Source: an uncultured Bacilli bacterium
Lineage (GTDB): Bacteria; Bacillota_I; Bacilli_A; ML615J-28; CAG-313
Length of the DNA stretch: 64,000 bases
Direction: 5' to 3'
Assembly: GCA_934140285.1 (NCBI GenBank)
Contig: CAKPBI010000008.1
Span: 1-64,000 of the forward strand
Below are positions 17,168-26,680 of the stretch, one piece after another. The notes beneath the pieces were generated by a model, which ran no database searches, was not told the DNA's origin, and saw nothing but the letters and a program-made list of their open reading frames with translations. Within the stretch, counting starts at the first letter, position 1; each line of letters starts with the position of its first letter. Position numbers and translations under genes: made by a program.

Positions 17168-18241
17168 ATGTTGAATATTGTCAAAAACTTTAAGATTGAA
17201 GGTACTCTAAAGGATGTAAAACCTTATAAAAATGGATTAGTTAATAAGACATATTTAGTTACAACCTCAAATAAAAAATATTTATTACAAAGAATTAATA
17301 AGTATGTCTTTAAGAATCCTCGGATTGTCATGGATAATATTGTAAATGTGACAAAAAAGTTAAAAGTTCTTAATAAAAGAACCCTTAATATTATTATGAC
17401 TATTGATGACGATGAACTTTACTTTGATCCATTAAGTAATGAATATTTTCGAATGTATGATTTTTTAGATGATTTAGAGACCATTGAATTAACTTTTCAA
17501 GATACTTTATTTTTTGAAGTAGGTAAGGTCATTGGTGATTTTCAAGTCTCTTTTACCTCGTTTGATCCAAGTTTATTAAAAGAAACCATTCCCAACTTTC
17601 ACAACACTCCTTATCGCTTAAGGCATCTTGAAGAAGTAATTGAAAGTAAGGAAAAGAATGAACAAAGATATGAGAAATGTCAGTCAATATGTAGTTATTT
17701 AATCAAGAATAAAGAAAGAATTAGCCTTATTCAACATGCCTTAGATATAGGAAAAATTCCTTTAAGAATAACTCACAATGATACAAAATTAAACAACGTA
17801 ATGTTTGAAAAACTTACACACAAAGGTTCATGTTTGATTGATCTTGATACGGTCATGCCAGGTACAATGATTTTTGATTTTAGTGATGCCGTAAGAACAT
17901 CATGTTCAACCACTAAAGAAGATGATCCCCATATTGACTTGGTTGATTTAGATGATAAAAAATTTACATATCTTTTAATTGGTTATTTATCTAAAGTTAA
18001 AGATATTATCACAAAAGAGGAACTTGAACTTTTAACGGAGGGGATTGGGACCATCATCTTTGAGTGTGCTGTGAGGTTTATTACCGATTATTTAGAAAAT
18101 GATGTTTACTTTAAAACTTTCTATCCCGAAAATAATCTGGTTAGAGCCTATAATCAATGTAAACTATACAATGTTTTCTTGAAAAAAGAGAAAAAGTATC
18201 AACAAATAGTTAAAGAAGTGTATAAAAGATTAAGTTTTTAG
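17168..18241 (+). CDS. NahK-like N-acetylhexosamine kinase (APH-fold phosphotransferase)
   Basis: A 357-residue protein with ATAAGGAG upstream of the ATG. The N-terminus GLVNKTYLV with KKYLLQRINKYVFKNP matches NahK-type kinases. The catalytic loop HNDTKLNN starts at His203 and the metal-binding LIDLDTVMPG follows at about 223-232. NahK phosphorylates N-acetylhexosamines at C1 as the first step of the lacto-N-biose/galacto-N-biose route used by gut bacteria. Substrate identity is inferred from the N-terminal signature only; choline or aminoglycoside kinases share the fold. It stands alone with no GNB phosphorylase nearby. Confidence 0.82.
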   Translation: MLNIVKNFKIEGTLKDVKPYKNGLVNKTYLVTTSNKKYLLQRINKYVFKNPRIVMDNIVNVTKKLKVLNKRTLNIIMTIDDDELYFDPLSNEYFRMYDFLDDLETIELTFQDTLFFEVGKVIGDFQVSFTSFDPSLLKETIPNFHNTPYRLRHLEEVIESKEKNEQRYEKCQSICSYLIKNKERISLIQHALDIGKIPLRITHNDTKLNNVMFEKLTHKGSCLIDLDTVMPGTMIFDFSDAVRTSCSTTKEDDPHIDLVDLDDKKFTYLLIGYLSKVKDIITKEELELLTEGIGTIIFECAVRFITDYLENDVYFKTFYPENNLVRAYNQCKLYNVFLKKEKKYQQIVKEVYKRLSF

Positions 18242-18271
18242 AGTGTTTAGATAAATAAAAAAGATACTTGG

Positions 18272-18300
18272 TTGAAAAAAAAACAAAAGTATGGTAAAAT
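18272..18300 (+). promoter_or_regulatory. Sigma-A promoter with extended -10
   Basis: TTGAAA (18272-18277), a 17-base spacer and TGGTAAAAT ending at 18300. It probably drives the SGNH lipoprotein gene and the nusB operon behind it. Confidence 0.7.
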
Positions 18301-18331
18301 AAGCATAAGAAAAATATTATGAGGTGATAAC

Positions 18332-19825
18332 ATGAAAAAATGGATATCCTTAATGATGACTTCCTTATGCTTTTTATTTTTAACATCTTGTGTAACCACT
18401 GATAATCCAAAACCTGCGGGAAAAAGACCAACTGAAGATTTCATAATAACTGATTACCTAAAAGATAATGTCGTTTTAGAGGAAAAGGATACTTGTGTAA
18501 TCTCTGGTACTTCTCAAGAAGGGGTAATTATTAAATTTGAATTATTAAATAAAAGTGGAAAGTCAGTTCTAAAAAAACAAGCAACAACCGATGCGACGAC
18601 TTTAAAGTGGTCAATTTCTTTTACTGCACCTAAAGGAAGTTATGATTCATATAAAATTAAATTAAGTGATTCATATAACACTTACACGCATACTTTTGTT
18701 AACGTTCGCTTTGGTCATGTTTATCTTTTAATGGGTGATAGCATTAATGATGAAACAATAATTGACCAAACTAATTTAGAAGAAGATGATTTTAATGACC
18801 TTTCTTTTTTCTATGTTGATGAAAAGAATCCTCACTTTTTAGATTTACCAAGTGAAATTGATTTATTAGATAAGTTTACCCTTGATTTTGGTACATCAAT
18901 AAAGAAGGCTGACAATATGCCGATTGGAGTTGTCGTTTTACCATTTTACAAGACTAAACTATGTGAATGGCTACCACTTGAAAAAGTTAATACCATCAGT
19001 CCGATTAAATCATATCTTGAATCAAAACATGAATATGTTGAAAATCCAACTAAACTTGGTGATATGAGTTATCTTGATATGATATTAAAGGCTCACCTTG
19101 AAAATTTAAGTATTACTAGTATGGTTTTAAACCTTGGAATGAATGATTTAGACGACTTAAATGAAGTTAAATCATCAAATGTATACTTCCAAATGTTTTA
19201 TACTTTAATTGATAGTTTACATGAAAACTTTGGTGACTTTGATGTAATGCTACTTCAAGCTCCATCAAAAGAAGAAATGAATGTAGAAAAACTACGACAT
19301 ATTCAATCATCGATTGCTAACTACTATAGTTATGTGAATATTGTTCCAACTTACGATTTAACAATTAGTGAAAATGGCAATCTTGATGAGTTAAAACTTG
19401 TAACTAGACTAAAAGACTTAATTAAGAAGAATAAGTATGTCTCAAGTTATAGTAACATAATTCTAGAAGTAGATGAAAAACTAGAAGTCGTAACCTCAAT
19501 TAAAATTGAATTTTCTAATACCGATAAATTACTAGTTGAATTACTATCAGAAGAAACGGTAATTAACTATTTCCATGTTTACTATAATGATGATGAGGAA
19601 GTAAAAGAACTAAATATTACTCCAAAAATTGAGAAAAACTACATCATTATTGACTTAACCTACGAAGAAGAAGAAATAAATAATGGCGAAACAGTCACTA
19701 TTAAAAAAGTATATGATAAGTCTAAGATTAACATTGTTTATGGATGGCTTAATGATTTATCAGATGTAAACTTATTTAATGATGATGGAATTCCTGTCCT
19801 TCCATTTAATATAAAAATTGACTAA
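18332..19825 (+). CDS. Sialate O-acetylesterase-like (SGNH) lipoprotein, active site degenerate
   Basis: A 497-residue protein. The signal peptide ends in the lipobox LTSC (Cys20), so it is a surface lipoprotein. A beta-rich N-terminal part (about 40-125) leads into FGHVYLLMGDSINDE, which occupies the place of the VGEVWLCSGQSNME motif of sialate O-acetylesterases. The later segments MPIGVVVLPFYKTKLCEWLP and LNLGMNDLDD correspond to family blocks around the oxyanion loop and the conserved Gly-Glu-Ser-Asn site. Several catalytic-looking residues are changed, though a GDS motif remains, so activity is uncertain. The C-terminal ~130 residues are acidic and beta-rich. It sits 13 bases upstream of nusB, an unusual place for a carbohydrate esterase. 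Confidence 0.65.
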   Translation: MKKWISLMMTSLCFLFLTSCVTTDNPKPAGKRPTEDFIITDYLKDNVVLEEKDTCVISGTSQEGVIIKFELLNKSGKSVLKKQATTDATTLKWSISFTAPKGSYDSYKIKLSDSYNTYTHTFVNVRFGHVYLLMGDSINDETIIDQTNLEEDDFNDLSFFYVDEKNPHFLDLPSEIDLLDKFTLDFGTSIKKADNMPIGVVVLPFYKTKLCEWLPLEKVNTISPIKSYLESKHEYVENPTKLGDMSYLDMILKAHLENLSITSMVLNLGMNDLDDLNEVKSSNVYFQMFYTLIDSLHENFGDFDVMLLQAPSKEEMNVEKLRHIQSSIANYYSYVNIVPTYDLTISENGNLDELKLVTRLKDLIKKNKYVSSYSNIILEVDEKLEVVTSIKIEFSNTDKLLVELLSEETVINYFHVYYNDDEEVKELNITPKIEKNYIIIDLTYEEEEINNGETVTIKKVYDKSKINIVYGWLNDLSDVNLFNDDGIPVLPFNIKID

Positions 19826-19838
19826 TTAAGAGGTTTGT

Positions 19839-20285
19839 ATGAAAAGACATAATGCAAGAATCCTATCAGTTATGGTAGTCTTCAATCTAGATATGAATAA
19901 AGCCTTTTCTGAGGTTGTAAGTGATGAATTACTAGAAGAAACCATAAATGATGTAAATAACCTAATCTTAGATGATGAATACAAAGTAGAAATTGATGAG
20001 GATTATAGCCGTATAATCTTAAACTTTGTGATTAAAAACTATCAATCAATCGTTGATACGATTTCTAGCTCTTTAGTAGGATGGACCATTGATCGTCTAT
20101 CTTATGTTGACCGTGCTATTATGATTTGTGCTTGTGCAGAACTTATGTTAAAAGATACTCCAAAAGAAGTAATTATTAACGAATACTTAGAAATAACTAA
20201 AGAATATTCAAGCGTTGAAGATACAAAACAAGTAAAATTCAATAATCGTGTTTTAGATAGTTTAGGTAAAAAAATATATGAATAA
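19839..20285 (+). CDS. nusB: Transcription antitermination factor NusB
   Basis: A 148-residue all-helical RNA-binding protein, full length. The segment WTIDRLSYVDRAIMICACAEL and the following TPKEVIINEYLEITKEYS are the NusB core signature. It binds BoxA RNA with NusE (S10) to allow rRNA antitermination. AGAGG stands before the ATG. Its end overlaps xseA by eight bases. The order nusB-xseA-xseB is typical of Firmicutes. Confidence 0.93.
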   Translation: MKRHNARILSVMVVFNLDMNKAFSEVVSDELLEETINDVNNLILDDEYKVEIDEDYSRIILNFVIKNYQSIVDTISSSLVGWTIDRLSYVDRAIMICACAELMLKDTPKEVIINEYLEITKEYSSVEDTKQVKFNNRVLDSLGKKIYE

Positions 20286-21636
20286 TAATAACGAAAAAAA
20301 ATACATTTCCGTTACGGCCTTAAATAGATATATTTCTTATAAATTTGATATGGATAATAATTTAAAAGAAATCTACCTAAAAGGTGAACTTTCAAACTTT
20401 AAGTATTCAGGAAAACATTGTTATTTTTCGTTAAAAGATCAAACATCCGAAATTCAAGGGATGTTTTTCTATCCGTCTAACCTCTCATTAAAGTTTAAAC
20501 CTCAAGATGGAATGAGTGTCCTTGTAAGTGGTTATGTCCAAGTGTACCAAAAGAAAGGTACTTACGCCATCATTGTAAATAAAATGGAACAAGAAGGACT
20601 TGGTCTAATTTATCAACAATTCTTAGAATTAAAAGATAAACTTTCTAAAGAAGGCTTGTTTGATGAATCAAGAAAACTTCCTATTCCTGAATATCCAGAA
20701 AGAGTAGCGATTGTTACAGCCTTAACCGGAGAAGCTATCAATGATATTGTTTCAACCTTTAATAGGCGTTTTCCACTTGCGAGATTAAAACTATATCCAG
20801 CTCTTGTTCAAGGGTTAGATGCTCCGAAAGACTTAATTAGGGCTGTAAATGAAGTTTTTAACGATAACTGGGCTGAAGTCTTAATCATTGGCCGTGGGGG
20901 CGGAAGTTATGAAGACTTATCTTGCTTTAATGATGAAGCTCTCGCAAGACTCCTAGCTTCTAGTAAGATTCCGGTTGTTTCGGCAGTAGGTCATGAGGGT
21001 GACTTTACCATCTGTGATTTCGTGGCTTCATACCGTGCTCCAACTCCAACTGGCGCCGCTATGAGACTAACCAAAGAAAAGAGTGAAGTCATAAAAGGCT
21101 TAATGGATAAGGTCGCAAGACTAAATCACGGGATTAAAGCCGTTTTAAGTAATAAATATTACTTATACGATAACTTAATTAAGTCTTATCCCCTCCTTCA
21201 TTTTGATGAATTTTTAAATCACCAATTTCTTAATCCTTTAACGGTAACAACCGAAAAACTTAAAGGCTTAAATCCAGAATTTGTGATTGATACTAATATT
21301 CAAAAACTAAATGAATTAGATAAAAGACTATATCTTGGGATTAACAATGATCTAAAACATAAGATGGAAGGTTATAATACCCTCAAATCACGTCTTGTTC
21401 CAAGCTTAGTCTTAAATAAAATTGAACTTTATAAATCAGAATTAGTCAAACTAATGGAAAAGAATGTCTTATTAAATCCTTTTAATGTCATGTTAAAAGG
21501 TTACACAATAGCTTACCAAGATGAAGTAATCATTAAGTCTGTTAATCATGTAGATATGGAAAAACCACTAAAGGTTAAATTCTATGATGGTTATGTTATG
21601 ACTAATATTTATGATAAAAAGATAACAGAGGAGTAA
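20278..21636 (+). CDS. xseA: Exodeoxyribonuclease VII large subunit
   Basis: A 452-residue protein of normal length. An N-terminal OB-fold (about 5-105, with GELSNFKYSGKHCYFSLKD) is followed by the catalytic domain with IGRGGGSYEDLSCFNDEALA and VSAVGHEGDFTICDFVAS, and a coiled-coil C-terminal region. With XseB it degrades single-stranded DNA to oligonucleotides from either end, in the cytosol, during mismatch and recombination repair. It overlaps nusB and is followed two bases later by xseB. Confidence 0.95.
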   Translation: MNNNNEKKYISVTALNRYISYKFDMDNNLKEIYLKGELSNFKYSGKHCYFSLKDQTSEIQGMFFYPSNLSLKFKPQDGMSVLVSGYVQVYQKKGTYAIIVNKMEQEGLGLIYQQFLELKDKLSKEGLFDESRKLPIPEYPERVAIVTALTGEAINDIVSTFNRRFPLARLKLYPALVQGLDAPKDLIRAVNEVFNDNWAEVLIIGRGGGSYEDLSCFNDEALARLLASSKIPVVSAVGHEGDFTICDFVASYRAPTPTGAAMRLTKEKSEVIKGLMDKVARLNHGIKAVLSNKYYLYDNLIKSYPLLHFDEFLNHQFLNPLTVTTEKLKGLNPEFVIDTNIQKLNELDKRLYLGINNDLKHKMEGYNTLKSRLVPSLVLNKIELYKSELVKLMEKNVLLNPFNVMLKGYTIAYQDEVIIKSVNHVDMEKPLKVKFYDGYVMTNIYDKKITEE

Positions 21637-21638
21637 AA

Positions 21639-21842
21639 ATGAAAAATAAATCATTTGAAGAATTATTAAAAGAATTACAAGATGTTGTGGCTTTACTTGA
21701 AAGTGGAAAACTAAGTCTTGAAGATTCCGTTTCTACCTATCAAAAAGGAATGGAACTAAGCCTTGAATGTAAAAAAAGACTAGAAGAAGCTAAAAAAGTC
21801 ATCGTAACTAAAGTTACAAATCAAACGGAAGAAGAAATTTAA
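21639..21842 (+). CDS. xseB: Exodeoxyribonuclease VII small subunit
   Basis: A 67-residue helical protein with the family pattern SFEELLKELQDVVALLESGK, then LSLEDSVSTYQKGMEL. Two helices form a hairpin that assembles on XseA. AGAGGAG before the ATG overlaps the xseA stop. Confidence 0.95.
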   Translation: MKNKSFEELLKELQDVVALLESGKLSLEDSVSTYQKGMELSLECKKRLEEAKKVIVTKVTNQTEEEI

Positions 21843-21888
21843 CTAAAAACTAAAAGTAATGCGTATAATTAAATAAAGGAGGTGAACT

Positions 21889-23685
21889 ATGCCACATTCA
21901 ATTGAAAATCTAAAGAAAATGAATCTTAAAGATCTTGAGAATGAATGTCAAGCTATCAGAGAAGATTTAATTGAAAATATTAAAGAAACTGGCGGTCACC
22001 TCGCTTCCAACCTTGGGATGGTAGAGCTTACGGTTGCTCTTCATTATGTCTTTGATAGTCCTAAGGATGTCATCTTTTTTGATGTTTCTCATCAATGTTA
22101 TACTCATAAGATGTTGACATCAAGAGCGAATGAATTTAAGCATTTACGAAAATATCATGGCTTAAGTGGATTTTCATCCCCAAGTGAGAGTATCCACGAC
22201 CCTTATGAGGCTGGACATAGTTCAACTAGTATTTCTTATGCCTTAGGGTATTTAGAAGCCAAAGAAAAAGATCCTAACCTTTATGGTAATATTATCAGTG
22301 TTATTGGGGATGCATCAATTGTTAATGGTTTAGCAATGGAAGCTTTAAACTATTTAGGATCAAAACCAAACCAAAAAATGATTATTATCTTAAATGATAA
22401 TGAAATGGGAATTTCCAAAAATACCGGTGGACTCGCAAGAACCTTTAATAATATTAGAGCGAAGGGACGTTTTAAAATCTTAAGAAAGATTACCCCACGT
22501 TTTATTAAAAATGCATTAAAGAGTGTCGCTTACAAAAACAATATCTTTACGGGATTTGGTCTCAAATACTTAGGAATTATTGATGGACATAACTTAAAAG
22601 ATTTAATCAAGTACTTAGAGTATGCGAAAAAAAGTCCAACCTCAATCGTTCTTCATGTTAAAACCACCAAAGGTAAAGGCTTTAAGTTTGCTGAAGAAGA
22701 TAAAACCGGAGTTTGGCATTCCGTACCACCCTTTAATCCGGTAACTGGAGCTTTCCTAGATGACCAAAAAGAAGAATATAGTTTTGGCATTTCCTTAAGT
22801 AAAAAATTAATTGAAGAAATCAAAAATGATGATACCATCAAAGTTATAACTCCAGGTATGGCCTATGGCAGTGGAATTGATGAAATCTTAAGTTTGTATC
22901 CTAAGAATTTTATTGATGTAGGGATTGCGGAAGAAAATGCAATAACCCTTGCGGCATCCCTTGCGACTAATAACTTTAAGCCAGTGGTCTTTCTTTATTC
23001 AACTTTCTTAAGTCGAGCCTATGATGAACTACTTATCGATGTCGCAAGACTAAAGAAGCATGTCGTAATCTGCTTAGACCGTAGTGGGATTGTCAGTGGA
23101 GATGGACCAACGCATCAAGGAATCTTTGATGTTGCTTATCTTTCGAGTATTCCTTATTTATCAATCATGGCTCCAAGAAATACTATGGAGGCCACAAAAC
23201 TACTGGAGTTTGCTTTAGAAAGTGAAGGAACTTTTGTTATACGTTACCCTAAAGATGCTGTTACAATAGAATCATCATTGAAAGTTGAAATGGGAAAATG
23301 GAAAATTTTAAAGAATAGTAATAACCAAAAATACATTATTTCCTATGGTCCTAATCTAGATTTAATAAAAGAAAAACTAAAAAATAGTGATATTGGTTTA
23401 ATTAATGCATGTTTTATTAAACCATTTGATCAAGAGTTAATCTTAAAACTAGTAAAAGCAGAAAACACCTTATACTTTTATGAAGAAGTGGTTGCGAATA
23501 ACTCCTTAGGTAGTCAAGTTTTAACCTTCTTAAATAATGCTTATATAAATAAGGAAATCCCAATGTACAAACTACATATAAAGACTTTACCTAATTCATA
23601 CTTAGAAATTGGATCAAGGAATGAACTAGTTAAAGCTTATAACTTAGAAATAGATGAATTTATAAAAAAAGTAGAGGAGGATTAA
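21889..23685 (+). CDS. dxs: 1-deoxy-D-xylulose-5-phosphate synthase
   Basis: A 598-residue thiamine diphosphate enzyme with AAGGAGGTGA before the ATG. Motifs: GGHLASNLGMVELTVALHYVF, SHQCYTHKMLTSR, the cofactor-binding region VIGDASIVNGLAMEALN, GIAEENA and DRSGIVSGDGPTHQGIFD. It condenses pyruvate and glyceraldehyde-3-phosphate in the first step of the MEP isoprenoid pathway and also feeds thiamine and pyridoxal synthesis. It is slightly shorter than the ~620-residue classical enzyme, and GDAS replaces the usual GDG in the cofactor loop. From memory such variants occur in some Bacilli. Position between xseB and recN agrees with the Firmicutes order. Confidence 0.9.
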   Translation: MPHSIENLKKMNLKDLENECQAIREDLIENIKETGGHLASNLGMVELTVALHYVFDSPKDVIFFDVSHQCYTHKMLTSRANEFKHLRKYHGLSGFSSPSESIHDPYEAGHSSTSISYALGYLEAKEKDPNLYGNIISVIGDASIVNGLAMEALNYLGSKPNQKMIIILNDNEMGISKNTGGLARTFNNIRAKGRFKILRKITPRFIKNALKSVAYKNNIFTGFGLKYLGIIDGHNLKDLIKYLEYAKKSPTSIVLHVKTTKGKGFKFAEEDKTGVWHSVPPFNPVTGAFLDDQKEEYSFGISLSKKLIEEIKNDDTIKVITPGMAYGSGIDEILSLYPKNFIDVGIAEENAITLAASLATNNFKPVVFLYSTFLSRAYDELLIDVARLKKHVVICLDRSGIVSGDGPTHQGIFDVAYLSSIPYLSIMAPRNTMEATKLLEFALESEGTFVIRYPKDAVTIESSLKVEMGKWKILKNSNNQKYIISYGPNLDLIKEKLKNSDIGLINACFIKPFDQELILKLVKAENTLYFYEEVVANNSLGSQVLTFLNNAYINKEIPMYKLHIKTLPNSYLEIGSRNELVKAYNLEIDEFIKKVEED

Positions 23686-23686
23686 G

Positions 23687-25381
23687 ATGATCTCCGAATT
23701 AAAAGTCCAAAATTTTGCGATTATAGACAATTTAAATGTGGAATTTAAAAAAGGATTTACGGCTTTAACCGGTGAAACGGGAGCTGGAAAATCCTTAATC
23801 ATTGATGCTATTGGTCTTTTACTTGGTAACCGATCCCAAACATCGATGATTAGAAATGGGGAAACCAAAGCCATTGTTGAAGGGGTTTTTGAAAAGGTAA
23901 GTGACTATACTAAACAAGTATTAGATGACCTTCAAATCGAGTTACTAGATGGTGATGTAGTAGTTATTAAAAGAGAACTATCTCAAAGTGGTAAGAACTT
24001 AATCCGTGTAAATGGAGAAATCATAACTTTAAACCAACTTGAGCTTCTCGCAAGTACTCTTGGTGATATTCACACCCAAAATGAAACCCACAAATTATTT
24101 AACCCTCATAATTATTTAACTTTCATTAACAATGAGACAATATCATCACTTTTAGATGAATACAAAAATCTAAGAAGTAAGTATTTAGAAGCTTTAAATG
24201 CTTATAATGAAATAATTAATCTCTCTAAGACTGATGCGACTAATCTTGAATATTGGGAATTCCAATATAAAGAATTAGAAAAAGCCTCATTAAGTGTTAA
24301 TGAAGAAACATCATTAGAAGAAGAACTTAGTTTTTTAAATAATTATGAAAATATTTTCAAATATTTAACACAAATAAATGATGACTTTAAAGAGAATAAT
24401 ATCTTAGAAAACTTATATGACACAATTTTTAATGTTCAAAAATTAGGTGAACTTCAACCAGAATTTAAAAATGATAGTGAAATGTTAAATGATGCATATT
24501 ATTCCCTTGAGGATTTCTTTAAAAAAGTTAAAACCAAAATTCAAAATCTTGATTATGATGAAAATCGCTTAAACGAAATCAATGAAAGACTAAGTTTGTT
24601 AAATACTTTAAAACATAAGTATCATAAATCAATTGGTGAACTTATCAACTATAAGAATGAACTAAAACAAAAAATTGATAGTTTTGAACAAATTGATGAT
24701 GCAATAAATGATGCTAAAAATAAAGTAATCAAATGTTTTGAAGAATTAAAACAATGTGGAATGAAACTAACCAAAGAAAGAAAGGCTTCTGCGAAAATTC
24801 TTGAAAAGAATGTTCTTCAAACTTTACTTGACTTAATGCTTCCTAAAGTTGATTTAGAAATGGAATTTAACAAATATGATTTACTTGATCCTTTTAACGC
24901 CAGCAACTTTAAAAATGATGGTTTAGATGATGTTGACATTAAGATATCATTTAATGTTGGGGAACCCAAGAAATCATTATCTAAGGTTGCATCGGGTGGT
25001 GAAATGTCAAGAATTATGCTTGCTTTAAAGGTTCATACCCTTAAGACATTAAAACTATCAACAGTAATTTTTGATGAAATTGATAGTGGAGTATCAGGAA
25101 GTGTCGCTGGTAAAGTTGGTGAAAAACTAAAAGAAATTAGTAAAGATCTTCAAGTCTTAACGATAACGCATTTACCAATTGTTGCTTCAATGGCTGATAA
25201 TCAATATCATATCTATAAAGTATTTGGTGAAAATTCAACATCAACAAAGATTGAATTATTAGATACAGAAAACCGTGTAAAAATGCTTGCGGGAATGATT
25301 ACACCAGAAAATAATAATGAAAAGGCAATTGATCTTGCAAAAGCAATGTTAAAATCAAATAATCCAAATATTGAAATATAA
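23687..25381 (+). CDS. recN: DNA repair protein RecN
   Basis: A 564-residue SMC-like ATPase. The N-terminus ISELKVQNFAIIDNLNVEF is followed by Walker A GETGAGKS (29-36). A long coiled-coil centre and the C-terminal head with KVASGGEMSRIMLALK (signature), VIFDEIDSGVSG (Walker B) and TITHLPIVASMAD complete it. It acts early at double-strand breaks. The start is one base after the dxs stop, so the genes are cotranscribed; a terminator follows. Confidence 0.95.
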   Translation: MISELKVQNFAIIDNLNVEFKKGFTALTGETGAGKSLIIDAIGLLLGNRSQTSMIRNGETKAIVEGVFEKVSDYTKQVLDDLQIELLDGDVVVIKRELSQSGKNLIRVNGEIITLNQLELLASTLGDIHTQNETHKLFNPHNYLTFINNETISSLLDEYKNLRSKYLEALNAYNEIINLSKTDATNLEYWEFQYKELEKASLSVNEETSLEEELSFLNNYENIFKYLTQINDDFKENNILENLYDTIFNVQKLGELQPEFKNDSEMLNDAYYSLEDFFKKVKTKIQNLDYDENRLNEINERLSLLNTLKHKYHKSIGELINYKNELKQKIDSFEQIDDAINDAKNKVIKCFEELKQCGMKLTKERKASAKILEKNVLQTLLDLMLPKVDLEMEFNKYDLLDPFNASNFKNDGLDDVDIKISFNVGEPKKSLSKVASGGEMSRIMLALKVHTLKTLKLSTVIFDEIDSGVSGSVAGKVGEKLKEISKDLQVLTITHLPIVASMADNQYHIYKVFGENSTSTKIELLDTENRVKMLAGMITPENNNEKAIDLAKAMLKSNNPNIEI

Positions 25382-25392
25382 ACAAAAAAGTG

Positions 25393-25428
25393 GTAGATAA
25401 ATTGACATTTATCTACGCTTTTTATTTT
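25393..25428 (+). terminator. Rho-independent terminator between recN and spoIVB
   Basis: GTAGATAAA (25393-25401) and TTTATCTAC (25408-25416) form a perfect stem followed by GCTTTTTATTTT. Confidence 0.88.
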
Positions 25429-25467
25429 ATATTTTCTGCAAATAATATAATGAAAGGAGGTGTAATT

Positions 25468-26481
25468 TTGAAAAAATTATCAAAAATATTAATATTTTTA
25501 ATCTTGTTTAGTAGTATCTTCCTATCTTTATCCATTAATACCAATGCAACAAGCGTAAAAGATAAAAAAGTTTTACTTGGTGGCGATACCATTGGCTTAA
25601 AACTTAATACGGGAGTTTATGTTGTTGGTAAATATCTAGTTTCTACATCCGTTCGTAAAGAAAGTCCATGGCGAAATAGTGACATTGAAGAAGGCGATAA
25701 AATCATTGCTTATGATGGTCAAATAATTAATACCAATAAAGATCTACAAACAATGTTAAAAAATGAAACTAAAGATGAGATAACCTTAAAGTTAGAACGT
25801 GATAAAAAAGAAATATGTACCAAAATTAATGTTGTAACCACCAAAACAAACGATAAATCGCTTGGTTTATACATTAAAGATAAACTAATTGGGATTGGTA
25901 CCCTTACATTCATTGATACCGAAAAAAATGCTTTTGCGACCCTTGGCCATGGAATTTACGATGAATATGTGAAAATGGGAAAAGTAAATGGTACCTTAAG
26001 TCATTCCGTTATTAATAGCATAAAAAAATCAACAGTGGGAGTTGCAGGGGAAAAAAGAGCATCCCTTGTTGATGATAATTTAGGAATCATTGCTCAAAAC
26101 AAAAGTAGTGGTGTTTATGGAAAATTAACTACGAGAAATTTTTCCAACAAAAAGCCAATTCAAACCGCATCTCAACAAGAAGTAAAAATTGGACCAGCAG
26201 AAATTTATACGGTTGTAAGTGGAAATAAAATAGAAAAGTTTAATATCAATATTACTGAAATTCATTTACAAAATGCTAACAATGTCAAAGGATTAAAATA
26301 TGAAATCACGGATTCAAAGCTACTTGACAAAACCGGAGGGATTGTACAAGGTATGAGTGGAAGTCCTATTGTTCAAAATGATAAATTAGTTGGAGCAGTT
26401 TCTCATGTCATAATTGATAATCCAAAATGTGGCTATGGAGTACATATTGAATGGATGATTAATGATATAAATACCTTATAA
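25468..26481 (+). CDS. spoIVB: SpoIVB-type sporulation serine peptidase (S55)
   Basis: A 337-residue protein starting at TTG 25468, chosen because GAAAGGAGGTG lies seven bases upstream. The longer frame from GTG 25390 runs through the recN terminator. One N-terminal membrane segment (about 4-24), a PDZ domain (about 45-125, with SPWRNSDIEEGDKIIAYDGQ) and the S55 peptidase domain follow, with His161 in LGHGIYDE and the nucleophile motif GMSGSP (295-300). In sporulating Bacillus it is secreted from the forespore and cleaves SpoIVFA to trigger pro-sigma-K processing. The recN-spoIVB-spo0A order matches Bacillus, which supports the assignment. Confidence 0.93.
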   Translation: MKKLSKILIFLILFSSIFLSLSINTNATSVKDKKVLLGGDTIGLKLNTGVYVVGKYLVSTSVRKESPWRNSDIEEGDKIIAYDGQIINTNKDLQTMLKNETKDEITLKLERDKKEICTKINVVTTKTNDKSLGLYIKDKLIGIGTLTFIDTEKNAFATLGHGIYDEYVKMGKVNGTLSHSVINSIKKSTVGVAGEKRASLVDDNLGIIAQNKSSGVYGKLTTRNFSNKKPIQTASQQEVKIGPAEIYTVVSGNKIEKFNINITEIHLQNANNVKGLKYEITDSKLLDKTGGIVQGMSGSPIVQNDKLVGAVSHVIIDNPKCGYGVHIEWMINDINTL

Positions 26482-26625
26482 TGTTATTATAATCACTAAT
26501 TAACATTTTATTCCTATTATTCGACAAATATAAGAGGAAATCCATTAATTTTAAGCAATTTCATCAAAAAAAGCATTAAAAAGAGTAAAACCCTTCAACA
26601 TCTTTCCCAATATTCAGCGTATAAA

Positions 26626-26654
26626 TTGCAAGAGGGAGTATTTTTTGATAAAAT
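26626..26654 (+). promoter_or_regulatory. Probable promoter of spo0A
   Basis: TTGCAA (26626-26631), a 17-base spacer and TAAAAT (26649-26654). Transcription would start a few bases before the ribosome binding site, giving a very short leader. Sigma-H control cannot be excluded. Confidence 0.5.
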
Positions 26655-26680
26655 ATTATTGCGAAGGGGGATATTTATAC

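Noticed and set aside
25390..25467. Longer SpoIVB from GTG 25390
   Set aside because: This stretch contains the recN terminator; the Shine-Dalgarno sequence points to TTG 25468, which begins a normal signal anchor.
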